Notes under the pieces: model-generated
Database searches by the model: none
What the model saw: only the letters and a program-made list of their open reading frames with translations
Told to the model about the DNA's origin: nothing
Made by a program: the position numbers and the translations under genes
From: Streptomyces clavuligerus
Lineage (GTDB): Bacteria > Actinomycetota > Actinomycetes > Streptomycetales > Streptomycetaceae
Direction of reading: 5' to 3'
Length of the DNA stretch: 64,000 nucleotides
Assembly: GCF_005519465.1 (NCBI RefSeq)
Contig: NZ_CP027858.1
Location: forward strand, 3,596,001-3,660,000
Part shown: piece by piece, positions 8,692 through 16,738 of the stretch
Layout: every line of letters begins with the position of its first letter
Position numbering within the stretch: position 1 is the stretch's first letter

Positions 8692-9924
8692 ATGCCAGAG
8701 AACACTTCCCGCACTTCGGACGAAGGGGCCGACCGTGATTCCGGCCCGGTGGACGAATCCGGCGCGTCGGTCATCCTGAGCGACGAGACCGGCTCGTTCG
8801 CCTGGGGAGTCCTGGCCAAACGCCATCCGTCCCTGATCCAGCAGGTACGGGATGCCTTCCCGTACGGCCGCCGACAGCACGCGGCCCTCGATGCCCTGTT
8901 GGACGAGATCACCAACGGTGTCGTCGAACCGCTTGCCCCTTCGGCGCACGATCACGGGCAGTGGGCGGAATGGGGGCGGGGGCACTTCGGGCGGCCGTGG
9001 TTCGACGCTCCGTTCCTGTGGGCGGAGAGCTACTTCTACCGCAGGCTCCTCGGGGCCGTCGAGTACTTCGGTACGGGCCCGTGGCAGGGTGTCGATCCCT
9101 TCGCCCCCTTCAAGCAGGCGGAACTGCGTACTGCGGTGGTGGACGAGGAACTCGGGGCGCTGGACGCGCTCGCCGACGTTTCGGCTGATGAGAGGGCCAC
9201 GGCCCTGCTCCACGCCTCGCTCTGGGGCAACCGCGCTGACCTGGGCTTCCGTGTCACGGAGGGGGATCCGGCGCCCGGAGACGCTACCGACGGCTTGGTC
9301 GCCGATGATGCTGCCGTGCTGTGGCAGTTGCTGCCCGCTGGAGCCGGTTCCACTGTCGCTGTGGTGGCGGACAACGCGGGGCGAGAGTTGATCCCGGACC
9401 TGATCCTCATCGACCATCTTCTCGTGCACCGGCACGCCAAGCGGGTCGTGCTCCACGTCAAGCCCTCTCCGTACTATGTGTCCGACGCGATGACGGCGGA
9501 CGTCGTCGACTGCCTCCGCCGCCTCACCGAGGCACCTGGAGAGGCCGGCCGGATCGGCAACCGTCTCTGGGAGGCCGTGGCGACAGGCCACGTGGAGATC
9601 CGCACCCACCCGTTCTTCTGCGCGCCGCTGTCGTACGCGGAGATGCCGGACGATCTGCGCGAGGAGTTCGCGGCCGTCACCCTGACCATCCTGAAGGGCG
9701 ATCTCAACTACCGTCGGCTTGTCGGCGACCGGATGTGGGATGCGAGGACGCGGTTCGCGGACCTCACGGCGTACTTCCCCGGGGCTGTAGCGGCGCTCCG
9801 CACCCTGAAGTCCGACGTCATCGTGGGGCTGGAGCAGAAGACGCTGGATGCTCTGGAACGGTCCGGGAGGGCTTGGCGCACGAGCGGCACTCATGCCCTG
9901 GTTCAGGTCCGACGGCAGACCTGA
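8692..9924 (+). CDS. DUF89 / ARMT1-like damage-control phosphatase
   Basis: A 410-residue protein with the DUF89 signature: VVADNAGRELIPDLILIDHLL around 224-244, where the Asp-Asn and Glu would bind the divalent metal, then HVKPSPYYVSDA, the conserved phosphate/metal segment. Members hydrolyse phosphate from damaged or reactive phosphometabolites, and human ARMT1 has been linked to a carboxyl methyltransferase activity. ATG 8692 is preferred over TTG 8683; GAAGGG lies 11 nt before it. It starts 25 nt after the STAND gene, so the two are probably cotranscribed. A functional link between them is not obvious. Confidence 0.8.
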   Translation: MPENTSRTSDEGADRDSGPVDESGASVILSDETGSFAWGVLAKRHPSLIQQVRDAFPYGRRQHAALDALLDEITNGVVEPLAPSAHDHGQWAEWGRGHFGRPWFDAPFLWAESYFYRRLLGAVEYFGTGPWQGVDPFAPFKQAELRTAVVDEELGALDALADVSADERATALLHASLWGNRADLGFRVTEGDPAPGDATDGLVADDAAVLWQLLPAGAGSTVAVVADNAGRELIPDLILIDHLLVHRHAKRVVLHVKPSPYYVSDAMTADVVDCLRRLTEAPGEAGRIGNRLWEAVATGHVEIRTHPFFCAPLSYAEMPDDLREEFAAVTLTILKGDLNYRRLVGDRMWDARTRFADLTAYFPGAVAALRTLKSDVIVGLEQKTLDALERSGRAWRTSGTHALVQVRRQT

Positions 9925-10051
9925 TTTCCGCACGGCTCCTAGCTCACTCCATGAGCGGCTGGGCACGGTATGTCCGGCCGCTCGATCTTCCACCAGGCGT
10001 CAGCCTCCCGTCGGAATCCTGGCGGAAGGAACAAACAGGAGGCAGTACGAG

Positions 10052-10261
10052 GTGGCTGAGTACGCGGCATCGCCGTCGGCCCGGAGCAGGCTTCTGGGAG
10101 CGATCGAGCGGTCGGTCCGCTTGGAGCTCCGCAGTGATCTGCTGAGCCACGTGCCCCCGTGTGGTTGGGGGCGCCCTTCCGCCGGTCCACCTTCGGCCGT
10201 ACATGGCGGGCGGCACGAGAGCGGGTCGGCATGGAGCCGGGCTTCCGCTTCTGCGATCTGA
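10052..10261 (+). pseudogene. truncated small ORF fused to integrase remnant
   Basis: An AGGAGG 9 nt before GTG 10052 leads into a natural-looking opening, MAEYAASPSARSRLLGAIE, which continues helical for about 35 residues. From about 10150 the frame runs out of phase through the integrase fragment and loses protein-like composition. I read this as the 5' end of a gene cut by a deletion whose other side is the integrase remnant. It could be non-coding. Confidence 0.35.
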
Positions 10262-10410
10262 GGCACACGGGCAACACTCTGCTCGCCGAGACCGGGGCCA
10301 GCACCAGGGACCTCATGGTCCGGATGGGCCAGTCCTCAGTCCGGGCCGCGATGATCTACCAACACTCCACGGCCAAGCGGCAGAAGGAAACCGTGGTCGG
10401 GGTCACATGA
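10159..10410 (+). pseudogene. C-terminal remnant of a tyrosine-recombinase integrase
   Basis: 83 residues matching the C-terminal catalytic part of actinobacterial phage/ICE integrases. FCDLRHTGNTLLAETGAS carries the Arg-x-x-His pair, and HSTAKRQKE follows the YQH segment with the likely nucleophilic Tyr. The N-terminal arm-binding and core domains and the first catalytic Arg are missing. It lies about 160 bp from the 3' end of tRNA-Gly, the usual integration target. It is probably the scar of an integrated element that delivered part of the left-hand region. Confidence 0.75.
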
Positions 10411-10515
10411 AATCGATCTCGGGATGCGGGACGTCGGCGGAGAAGGCCGCCCGGCGGGATGCCCCGCACCTCGCTGTGAAGACTCCCCGGGTGCGTAGTG
10501 GTGCGAGGTCCTGGA

Positions 10516-10529
10516 ATTGGTCTAGACAA
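10516..10529. promoter_or_regulatory. possible DasR-responsive element (dre-like)
   Basis: ATTGGTCTAGACAA resembles the dre consensus ACTGGTCTAGACCA bound by the GlcNAc-responsive regulator DasR; the core TGGTCTAGAC is intact. It lies between the integrase remnant and the tRNA terminator, with no gene start nearby, so it may be fortuitous. Confidence 0.3.
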
Positions 10530-10533
10530 CAAG

Positions 10534-10562
10534 AAAGACCCCGGTCTGTGACCTGGGCCTTT
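10534..10562 (-). terminator. terminator of tRNA-Gly
   Basis: Inverted repeat AAAGACCCC / GGGCCTTT with inner GGTC / ACCT pairing, lying directly downstream of the leftward tRNA gene and followed on that strand by a T-containing tail. Confidence 0.6.
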
Positions 10563-10566
10563 ATCG

Positions 10567-10640
10567 TGGAGCGGGTGACGAGAATCGAACTCGCGCTCTG
10601 AGCTTGGGAAGCTCATGTTCTACCATTAAACTACACCCGC
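10567..10640 (-). tRNA. tRNA-Gly (anticodon CCC)
   Basis: The reverse strand folds as a cloverleaf. The acceptor arms are GCGGGTG and CACCCGC, the D-loop contains TTTAATGGTAG, and the anticodon stem TGAGC/GCTCA encloses the loop TTCCCAA (anticodon CCC, reading GGG). The T-arm is GCGAG-TTCGATT-CTCGT. The discriminator T and CCA are encoded at 10567-10570. The integrase remnant beside its 3' end suggests it has served as an attachment site. Confidence 0.95.
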
Positions 10641-10843
10641 CTGAGGTCCCGGAATGATCCGGTACCGCGCAGCTCACCTTACCTCATTCCGTCCGCGACG
10701 GGTACGGACCCTTCCTCCGTGGTCGTCCCGAAGGGCGGATGGGGCTGTGCGGTGGGGGAGTTGAGGCGGCCGGAGGACGCGGCGCGAGTTCCGGTGCGGC
10801 GTCCGAGTAGGGCGGGTCCGGGCGTTCTGCGTATCCTCGGGGG

Positions 10844-11419
10844 GTGCTTCTCTCAGACAAGGACATCCGGGCGGAGATCGACGCCGGACGGGTGGGCATC
10901 GACCCGTATGACGAATCCATGGTGCAGCCGTCGAGCATCGATGTGCGGTTGGACCGCTACTTCCGGGTGTTCGAGAACCACCGCTATCCGCATATCGACC
11001 CCGCGGTCGAGCAGGCGGATCTGACCCGTACGGTCGAGCCGGACGGTGACGAGGCGTTCATCCTGCACCCGGGCGAGTTCGTGCTGGCGTCGACGTACGA
11101 GGTCATCTCGCTGCCCGACGACATCGCCTCCCGGCTGGAGGGGAAGAGCTCCCTCGGCCGGCTCGGGCTGGTCACCCACTCGACCGCCGGCTTCATCGAC
11201 CCCGGGTTCTCCGGACACGTCACGCTGGAGCTGTCGAATCTCGCGACCCTGCCGATCAAGCTCTGGCCCGGGATGAAGATCGGACAGCTCTGCATGTTCC
11301 GGCTGTCCTCGCCCGCGGAGTACCCGTACGGCAGCGAGCGCTACGGCTCCCGTTACCAGGGGCAGCGCGGGCCCACGGCGTCGCGCTCGTTCCAGAACTT
11401 CCATCGGACGCAGGTGTGA
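10844..11419 (+). CDS. dcd: dCTP deaminase
   Basis: A 191-residue enzyme of the trimeric dUTPase fold that converts dCTP to dUTP and ammonia, feeding dTMP synthesis. Diagnostic segments are [11 protein letters not shown] at the start, [11 protein letters not shown], and [18 protein letters not shown] leading into [16 protein letters not shown], which carries the catalytic Glu and the nucleotide-binding residues. Length is normal for the family. GTG 10844 is preceded by a TATCCT hexamer ending 6 nt upstream, so the message may be leaderless. The following phosphoribosyltransferase starts immediately after it. Confidence 0.95.
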   Translation: MLLSDKDIRAEIDAGRVGIDPYDESMVQPSSIDVRLDRYFRVFENHRYPHIDPAVEQADLTRTVEPDGDEAFILHPGEFVLASTYEVISLPDDIASRLEGKSSLGRLGLVTHSTAGFIDPGFSGHVTLELSNLATLPIKLWPGMKIGQLCMFRLSSPAEYPYGSERYGSRYQGQRGPTASRSFQNFHRTQV

Positions 11420-11421
11420 GC

Positions 11422-11919
11422 ATGAGCGATGTACGAGAGAACCTGACGTACGAGAAGTTCGGCGGGGCGATCCGGGAGCTGGCGCAGACGATCGCGGACG
11501 ACGGGTACGAGCCCGACATCGTGCTGTCGATCGCGCGCGGCGGGGTCTTTGTCGCGGGTGGTCTGGCATACGCGCTGGACTGCAAGAACATCCACCTGGT
11601 GAACGTCGAGTTCTACACCGGGATCGGGACCACCCTGGCGATGCCGGTCATGCTGGCCCCGGTGCCCGACGCGATCGACTTCAGCAACAAGAAGGTGCTC
11701 ATCGCCGACGATGTCGCGGACACCGGCAAGACCCTGAAGCTGGTCCACGACTTCTGCAAGGACCATGTCGCCGAGGTCCGCTCCGCCGTGATCTACGAGA
11801 AGTCCCACTCGCTCGTGAAGTGCGAATACGTCTGGAAGCGCACCGACGACTGGATCAACTTCCCCTGGAGCGTCGACAAGCCCGTCGTCCAGCGGAGCGG
11901 CCAGGTCCTCGACGCCTGA
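11422..11919 (+). CDS. phosphoribosyltransferase (purine-type)
   Basis: A 165-residue type I phosphoribosyltransferase. VLIADDVADTGKTLKLV is the PRPP-binding loop with two acidic residues, and IVLSIARGGVFVAGGLA is the flexible-loop side. C-terminal WINFPWS is typical of actinobacterial hypoxanthine/xanthine-guanine type enzymes. The role is probably purine salvage; the precise base is not determinable. ATG 11422 has AGG 7 nt upstream, while GTG 11416 overlapping the dcd stop is an alternative. Cotranscription with dcd gives a nucleotide-metabolism pair. Confidence 0.85.
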   Translation: MSDVRENLTYEKFGGAIRELAQTIADDGYEPDIVLSIARGGVFVAGGLAYALDCKNIHLVNVEFYTGIGTTLAMPVMLAPVPDAIDFSNKKVLIADDVADTGKTLKLVHDFCKDHVAEVRSAVIYEKSHSLVKCEYVWKRTDDWINFPWSVDKPVVQRSGQVLDA

Positions 11920-11982
11920 CAAGAGGCGACGAGAAGCGACAAAAGGCTGCGGGAAGCGGCGGGACGGCAAGGAACAGCAGAA

Positions 11983-12013
11983 GGGCCCGGACGGAGTCAC
12001 TCCGTCCGGGCCC
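11983..12013. terminator. bidirectional terminator
   Basis: A 13-bp perfect stem (GGGCCCGGACGGA and its complement) with a 5-nt loop between two convergent genes. No long T-run is present, as is usual in Streptomyces. Confidence 0.8.
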
Positions 12014-12031
12014 TCCGCCTTCGCCGTGTGC

Positions 12032-13066
12032 TCAGATCGTGCCCAGCTTGATGATCGACAGCAGTCCGATGAGCTGGATCGCCGACGCCCCCAGCGCCTT
12101 CGGCCAGGGCAGATCGTGCGAACGGCGCATCATCGTCGTGAACAGCGCACTCGCCGCCAGCCAGGTGAGCCAGCCGATGACCTGGACGAGAGAGTTCTCC
12201 CCGCCCAGGAACATGGCGAAGATCAGCCGGGGCGCGTCTGTGATCGACATGATCAGCATGGAGAGGCCCACGGTCGGCTGCCAGGAGCCGGTGCCGCCGA
12301 GCTGGCGGCCCAGGGTGTGGGTCACCGCGCCCAGGATCAGACCGCCGATGACGAAGGCGACGCCGGTGGTCAGGACATAGGGGATCGCCGTCGAGATCGT
12401 GGCGTTGATCGTCTCGTCGCGCGCCTGGTCGAAGCCGAAGAGCGCGAGTGCGCCGTAGAGGAAGGTGACCACCAGCGCGGGGCCCCAGACCGCGTAGTCC
12501 CGCATCTGCCAGAACGTCGCGTCGGGGCGCAGCACGATCCCGCTGAGGAGCTGCTTCCAGGGCAGACGGGGTCCTGCGGGCGGCGCGGTCGCCGATCCGG
12601 CCTGGTAGACGGCGCTCTCGCCATAGGGGTCCTGCACGGAGAACGCCTGGGTGTGCCCCGGGTTGTTCGCGTACGCGTCCTGCGGGGCGGGAGCGGGTCC
12701 GGAGTGGCGCGGCTGGTGCTGCTGATACTGGTGCTGCTGCTGGTACGGGTCGCCGAAGTACTCCGGCTCGTCGTGGCCGCCGTGCTGGCCCGGGTGGCCG
12801 GGCGGACCGCCGTGGTTCCGGGGGCCCTGCTGGCCCGGGTGGCCGGGCTGACCGCCGGGGCCGTAATGTCCCTGGTGTCCCTGGTGCCCGGGGTGCGACT
12901 GCGGCCACTGCGGTGGTTGCTGCTGCTGGGCATACGGAGGCGCCGCCTGTCCCCCGTAGGCAGGCGGTGCCTGCTGCGCCCGCCGCTGCCCGGGGCCCCC
13001 GGTCTGCTGCGGTCGCTGCTGCTGCGTGCGGTTGTCCCGGCCGCGTCCGATCCTGAATCCAGCCAC
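12032..13066 (-). CDS. Yip1-domain membrane protein
   Basis: A protein of about 344 residues. The N-terminal half is a low-complexity Gln/Gly/Pro/His-rich cytosolic tail with many Q-runs and GQPGHPGQQGP-like repeats. The C-terminal half (about 165-344) has five hydrophobic segments with RDYAVWGPALVVTFLYGALAL at its entry, the pattern of bacterial Yip1-family proteins. The start GTG 13066 gives VAGFRIGRGRDNR, the opening I associate with Streptomyces homologues; upstream in-frame codons look non-coding. Function is unknown. Confidence 0.8.
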   Translation of the reverse strand: MAGFRIGRGRDNRTQQQRPQQTGGPGQRRAQQAPPAYGGQAAPPYAQQQQPPQWPQSHPGHQGHQGHYGPGGQPGHPGQQGPRNHGGPPGHPGQHGGHDEPEYFGDPYQQQHQYQQHQPRHSGPAPAPQDAYANNPGHTQAFSVQDPYGESAVYQAGSATAPPAGPRLPWKQLLSGIVLRPDATFWQMRDYAVWGPALVVTFLYGALALFGFDQARDETINATISTAIPYVLTTGVAFVIGGLILGAVTHTLGRQLGGTGSWQPTVGLSMLIMSITDAPRLIFAMFLGGENSLVQVIGWLTWLAASALFTTMMRRSHDLPWPKALGASAIQLIGLLSIIKLGTI

Positions 13067-13229
13067 GCTCTCGAACGTACCCGCTTCCCGCGCACCGGAT
13101 GAGTACGGGAGGGGCGCGAGGGGCTGTTTGCGGCCGACCTGTGACATCCCCTAAGGGGTGTCACTCCCTCATCCCTGAGGCGCCACTGCCTCACCCCTGA
13201 GAGGGAACGCACCCCTCCGCACAGCCGAC

Positions 13230-13259
13230 GGGCCCCGCACCGGACACGGCACGGGGCCC
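13230..13259 (-). terminator. terminator downstream of the Fe-S oxidoreductase
   Basis: GGGCCCCG / CGGGGCCC inverted repeat in the gap following the leftward oxidoreductase stop. Small direct repeats (CACTTCACCGGTGTCGGCG type) lie just upstream at about 13300-13350. Confidence 0.55.
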
Positions 13260-13341
13260 GCGGGCCGACGGCGGCCGGTCGGAGACCGGCCCGGCCATCG
13301 GTGTCGGCGTCACTTCACCGGTGTCGGCGCCGGTGTCGGCG

Positions 13342-15663
13342 TCACTTCACGGGAGCCGGTTCCGGCGCCCCCGCCGGCTCCTGCGAGGGGCTCGGGTCGG
13401 ACGGCGGCGTCCTCACCGATTCGAGGAGGAGCTGCGCCACGTCCACGACCTTCAGCTCCTCCTTCGCCTGGCCGTCGTTCTTCTTGCCGTTGACGGAGTC
13501 GGTGAGCATCACCAGGCAGAACGGGCAGGCGGTGGAGACGATGTCCGGGTTGAGGGAGAGCGCCTCGTCGACCCGCTCGTTGTTGATGCGCTTGCCGATC
13601 CGCTCCTCCATCCACATCCGCGCGCCGCCCGCGCCACAGCAGAAGCCGCGCTCCTTGTGGCGGTGCATCTCCTGCTGCCGCAGCCCCGGGACCTTGTCCA
13701 TGATCTCGCGCGGCGGTGTGTAGACCTTGTTGTGACGGCCCAGATAGCAGGGGTCGTGGTAGGTGATCAGACCCTCGACCGGGGTGACGGGGATCAGCCG
13801 CCCCTCGTCGATGAGGTGCTGGAGGAGCTGGGTGTGGTGGATGACCTCGTACTCGCCGCCGAGCTGCGGATACTCGTTCGCGATCGTGTTGAAGCAGTGC
13901 GGGCAGGTCGAGACGATCTTCTTCGCCGACTGCGGCTTCCGCGTCGACTCCTCCACCCGGCCGTCCTCGTCGAGGGATTCACCGAACGCCATGTTCAGCA
14001 TCGCCACGTTCTCCTGGCCGAGCTGCTGGAACAGCGGCTCGTTGCCCAGGCGCCGCGGGGAGTCGCCGGTGCACTTCTCCTCGCCGCCCATGATCGCGAA
14101 CTTGACGCCCGCGATGTGCAGCAGCTCGGCGAAGGCCCGGGTGGTCTTCTTGGCCCGGTCCTCCAGGGCGCCCGCGCAGCCGACCCAGTAGAGGTAGTCC
14201 ACCTCGCTCAGGTCCTCGATGTCCTGGCCGACGATCGGGACCTCGAAGTCGACCTCCTTGGTCCATGCGACGCGCTGCTTCTTCGCGAGGCCCCAGGGGT
14301 TGCCCTTGCGCTCCAGGTTCTTGAGCATCGTGCCCGCCTCGGAGGGGAAGGCCGACTCGATCATGACCTGGTAGCGGCGCATGTCGACGATGTGGTCGAT
14401 GTGCTCGATGTCCACCGGGCACTGTTCCACGCAGGCGCCGCAGGTGGTGCAGGACCACAGGACGTCCGGGTCGATGACGCCGCCCGTGGCGAAGCCGCTG
14501 TCGGACACCGCCCCGGCGGTGCCGATCAGCGGGCGCTCGGCCTCGGCCAGCGCGCTCGCGGGGACGTCCTTCAGTGCCTCGGCGGACGCCTTCTCCTCGC
14601 CCTCCGCGGTTTTGCCGCCGCCCGCCAGCAGATAGGGGGCCTTGGCGTGCGCGTGGTCGCGCAGGGACATGATCAGCAGTTTGGGGGAGAGCGGCTTGCC
14701 GGTGTTCCAGGCCGGGCACTGCGACTGGCAGCGTCCGCACTCGGTGCAGGTGGAGAAGTCGAGGATGCCCTTCCAGGAGAAGTGCTCGACCTGGGAGACG
14801 CCGAAGTCGACCTCGGCGTCCTCGTCCTCGAAGACCGTCTCGAAGTCGATCTCCTTGCCGCCGGAGGTCATCGGCTGGAGCGCGCCCAGCGCCGTGGACC
14901 CGTCCGCGTTCCGCTTGAACCAGATGTTGGGGAAGCCCAGGAAACGGTGCCAGGCCACACCCATATTGGTGTTGAGCGAGACCGTGATCATCCAGATCAG
15001 CGAGACACCGATCTTGATCATGGCGGTGCAGTAGATCAGGTTCTGGAGCGTGCCCACGTCCAGCCCGTCGAAGGCCAGGACCAGCGGGTACGAGACGAAG
15101 TACGCCGCCTCGTAGCCGTCGACGTGGTGGATCGCGCCCTCCAGGCCGCGCAGCACCAGGATGGCCAGGCCGATGGTGAGGATGACGTACTCGACGAAGT
15201 ACGCCTGCCATGCCTTCGAGCCCGCGAAGCGCGACTTGCGGCCCGCCCGGGAGGGCAGGCTGAGCAGCCGGATCGCCATCAGGACGAGGATGCCCACCAC
15301 CGTCATCAGGCCGATGAACTCGATGTACATCTCGAACGGGACGAAGCCGCCGATGACCGGGAGCACCCAGTCCGCCTGGAAGAGCTGTCCGTACGCCTGC
15401 GCCAGGGTCGGCGGCAGGGTGAGGAAGCCGATCGCGACGAACCAGTGGGCGAAGCCCACGACGCCCCAGCGGTTCATCCGGGTGTGCCCCAGGAACTCCC
15501 TGGCCAGGGTGAGGGTGCGCTGCTTGGGTTCATCGGTCCGGCTGCCCGCGGGCACCGGTTGGCCGAGCTTCACGAAGTGGTAGATCTGCGCGACGGCACG
15601 GGCGATGAGCGCAACGCCGACCACGGTCAGGACCAGTGACACGACGATCGCGGCGAGTTGCAT
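13342..15663 (-). CDS. membrane (Fe-S) oxidoreductase, EtfD-like
   Basis: A 773-residue protein. The N-terminal 230 residues contain five to six membrane helices of the nitrate-reductase-gamma / HdrE type. Two 4Fe-4S ferredoxin motifs follow at 306-316 (CTECGRCQSQC) and 405-415 (CTTCGACVEQC), then two CCG-type cysteine domains including FCCGAGGARMW near the C-terminus. This is the architecture of mycobacterial EtfD, which passes electrons from electron-transferring flavoprotein of beta-oxidation into the quinone pool; that role is likely but inferred. ATG 15663 has AGGAG nearby. A TetR-like palindrome lies upstream, consistent with control by fatty-acid status. Confidence 0.85.
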   Translation of the reverse strand: MQLAAIVVSLVLTVVGVALIARAVAQIYHFVKLGQPVPAGSRTDEPKQRTLTLAREFLGHTRMNRWGVVGFAHWFVAIGFLTLPPTLAQAYGQLFQADWVLPVIGGFVPFEMYIEFIGLMTVVGILVLMAIRLLSLPSRAGRKSRFAGSKAWQAYFVEYVILTIGLAILVLRGLEGAIHHVDGYEAAYFVSYPLVLAFDGLDVGTLQNLIYCTAMIKIGVSLIWMITVSLNTNMGVAWHRFLGFPNIWFKRNADGSTALGALQPMTSGGKEIDFETVFEDEDAEVDFGVSQVEHFSWKGILDFSTCTECGRCQSQCPAWNTGKPLSPKLLIMSLRDHAHAKAPYLLAGGGKTAEGEEKASAEALKDVPASALAEAERPLIGTAGAVSDSGFATGGVIDPDVLWSCTTCGACVEQCPVDIEHIDHIVDMRRYQVMIESAFPSEAGTMLKNLERKGNPWGLAKKQRVAWTKEVDFEVPIVGQDIEDLSEVDYLYWVGCAGALEDRAKKTTRAFAELLHIAGVKFAIMGGEEKCTGDSPRRLGNEPLFQQLGQENVAMLNMAFGESLDEDGRVEESTRKPQSAKKIVSTCPHCFNTIANEYPQLGGEYEVIHHTQLLQHLIDEGRLIPVTPVEGLITYHDPCYLGRHNKVYTPPREIMDKVPGLRQQEMHRHKERGFCCGAGGARMWMEERIGKRINNERVDEALSLNPDIVSTACPFCLVMLTDSVNGKKNDGQAKEELKVVDVAQLLLESVRTPPSDPSPSQEPAGAPEPAPVK

Positions 15664-15739
15664 GGAGGGCTCCTCGGGCCTGCGAGGGTAGGGACCACCG
15701 CACTGCCCGGCGCCGCCGAGCAAGGCAGCCCTCAGGCAC

Positions 15740-15758
15740 TACTAAGCGGTAACTTATT
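15740..15758. promoter_or_regulatory. possible TetR-type operator upstream of the EtfD-like gene
   Basis: TAAGCGGTAACTTA forms an inverted repeat (TAAG/CTTA) in an AT-richer patch about 80 bp before the start codon. It resembles operators of TetR regulators that govern acyl-CoA metabolism in actinobacteria. The assignment rests on resemblance only. Confidence 0.35.
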
Positions 15759-15855
15759 GAGTTCGTGCTGAGACTACCCACTTACGGCGCCGCACTGTAG
15801 CGGGACGGCCGGTGATCTGTATCGCTCGGTGCCGGATCTTCCGGCCGGACCGGGG

Positions 15856-16515
15856 CTACCGGCCCCCTGCGGGGCGGCCCCGGAGCGCCACCGGCACGGT
15901 GCGCGCCAGGATCGCCAGGTCGAGGCCGAGCCAGTGCTCCTCCAGATAGTGGAGGTCGAGCACGGCCATCTCCTCCCAGGGCAGCTCCGAGCGGCCCCCG
16001 ATCTGCCAGGGGCCGGTCATGCCGGGGCGCACCGCCGTGCGCGCCCGCTCCGGGCCCGTCGCCGACCAGGCCCGTTCCAGGGGGATCGGGTACGGGCCGA
16101 CGAGCGACATCTCGCCGCGCACGACATTGGCCAGTTCGGGGAGGTGGTCGAGGCGGTGGCGGCGCAGGAACCGGCCGCTCCGGGTGGCCGGGTCGGTACG
16201 GAAGGCCAGCATCGCGAAGGGGCGGCCCGCGAGGCCCGCCCGGACCCGGGGGACGAGGACGGGGCCCCGGGAGCCCGCCGCGACCGCCGCCGCGGCCGTC
16301 AGCAGGGCGGGGGAGAGCAGAAGCAGCAGCAGGGCGGCGCCGAGGAGGTCGACGGCCCGCTTGGCGGGCGCCGAGACGCAGCCTCTTCCGCCGCCCCGGC
16401 CCCGGCTCCGGTGCTCGCGCCGGCCCCGGTCTCCGGTGCCGCGCCGCTTGTCCGCCATCCGTTCGTCCGCCGCCCTCGACCGCCGCCGTCGTTGTCTGTC
16501 GTCAGATCGGTGCAT
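15856..16515 (-). CDS. bacterial sugar transferase (polyprenyl-phosphate glycosyl-1-phosphate transferase type)
   Basis: A protein of up to 219 residues. A very basic, Arg-rich tail of about 45 residues precedes KRAVDLLGAALLLLLLSP, the single membrane hairpin of the family. The catalytic core follows: RSGRFLRRHRLDHLPELANV, then RGEMSLVGPYPI and RPGMTGPWQIGGRSEL. These enzymes move a sugar-1-phosphate from UDP-sugar to undecaprenyl phosphate to begin surface-glycan synthesis. The usual FRTM segment is reduced to AFRTD. The start is uncertain; an in-frame ATG at 16458 or a later codon would remove most of the basic tail. Confidence 0.8.
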   Translation of the reverse strand: MHRSDDRQRRRRSRAADERMADKRRGTGDRGRREHRSRGRGGGRGCVSAPAKRAVDLLGAALLLLLLSPALLTAAAAVAAGSRGPVLVPRVRAGLAGRPFAMLAFRTDPATRSGRFLRRHRLDHLPELANVVRGEMSLVGPYPIPLERAWSATGPERARTAVRPGMTGPWQIGGRSELPWEEMAVLDLHYLEEHWLGLDLAILARTVPVALRGRPAGGR

Positions 16516-16644
16516 CTCATGCCAAGAGGCATCAAGGTGCAGAGAAACCCCTCAACGGGAATGACTCTTGCAGACAGGGGAGAAATGCGCGGGAACGACG
16601 CGTGACGCCCTTCCGAACCCCCTGCGGATAAGCGCAGGATAAAA

Positions 16645-16665
16645 GTTGAGCCTTCTCGACTCAGG
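16645..16665. promoter_or_regulatory. second, degenerate HAIR upstream of dnaK
   Basis: TTGAGC-N7-ACTCAG keeps the spacing and most bases of the HspR operator (CTTGAGT-N7-ACTCAAG). It lies about 52 bp upstream of the perfect copy. The S. coelicolor dnaK promoter is known to carry more than one HAIR. Confidence 0.6.
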
Positions 16666-16669
16666 TCTG

Positions 16670-16717
16670 TTGACTCCGGGAGGGGGCTCGTGCATCCTTG
16701 AGTCAGTTCCACTCAAG
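16670..16717 (+). promoter_or_regulatory. dnaK promoter with perfect HAIR (HspR operator)
   Basis: CTTGAGT-N7-ACTCAAG at 16697-16717 matches the HAIR consensus at every position. A plausible promoter lies just before it: TTGACT (16670-16675), 17 nt, CATCCT (16693-16698). HspR bound here would cover the transcription start and repress the operon until heat shock titrates DnaK. Confidence 0.9.
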
Positions 16718-16738
16718 TAGTCAGCTGGAGGAATTGAC

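Noticed and set aside
13321..15639. 772-residue frame antisense to the Fe-S oxidoreductase
   Set aside because: Shadow of a gene with clear 4Fe-4S motifs.
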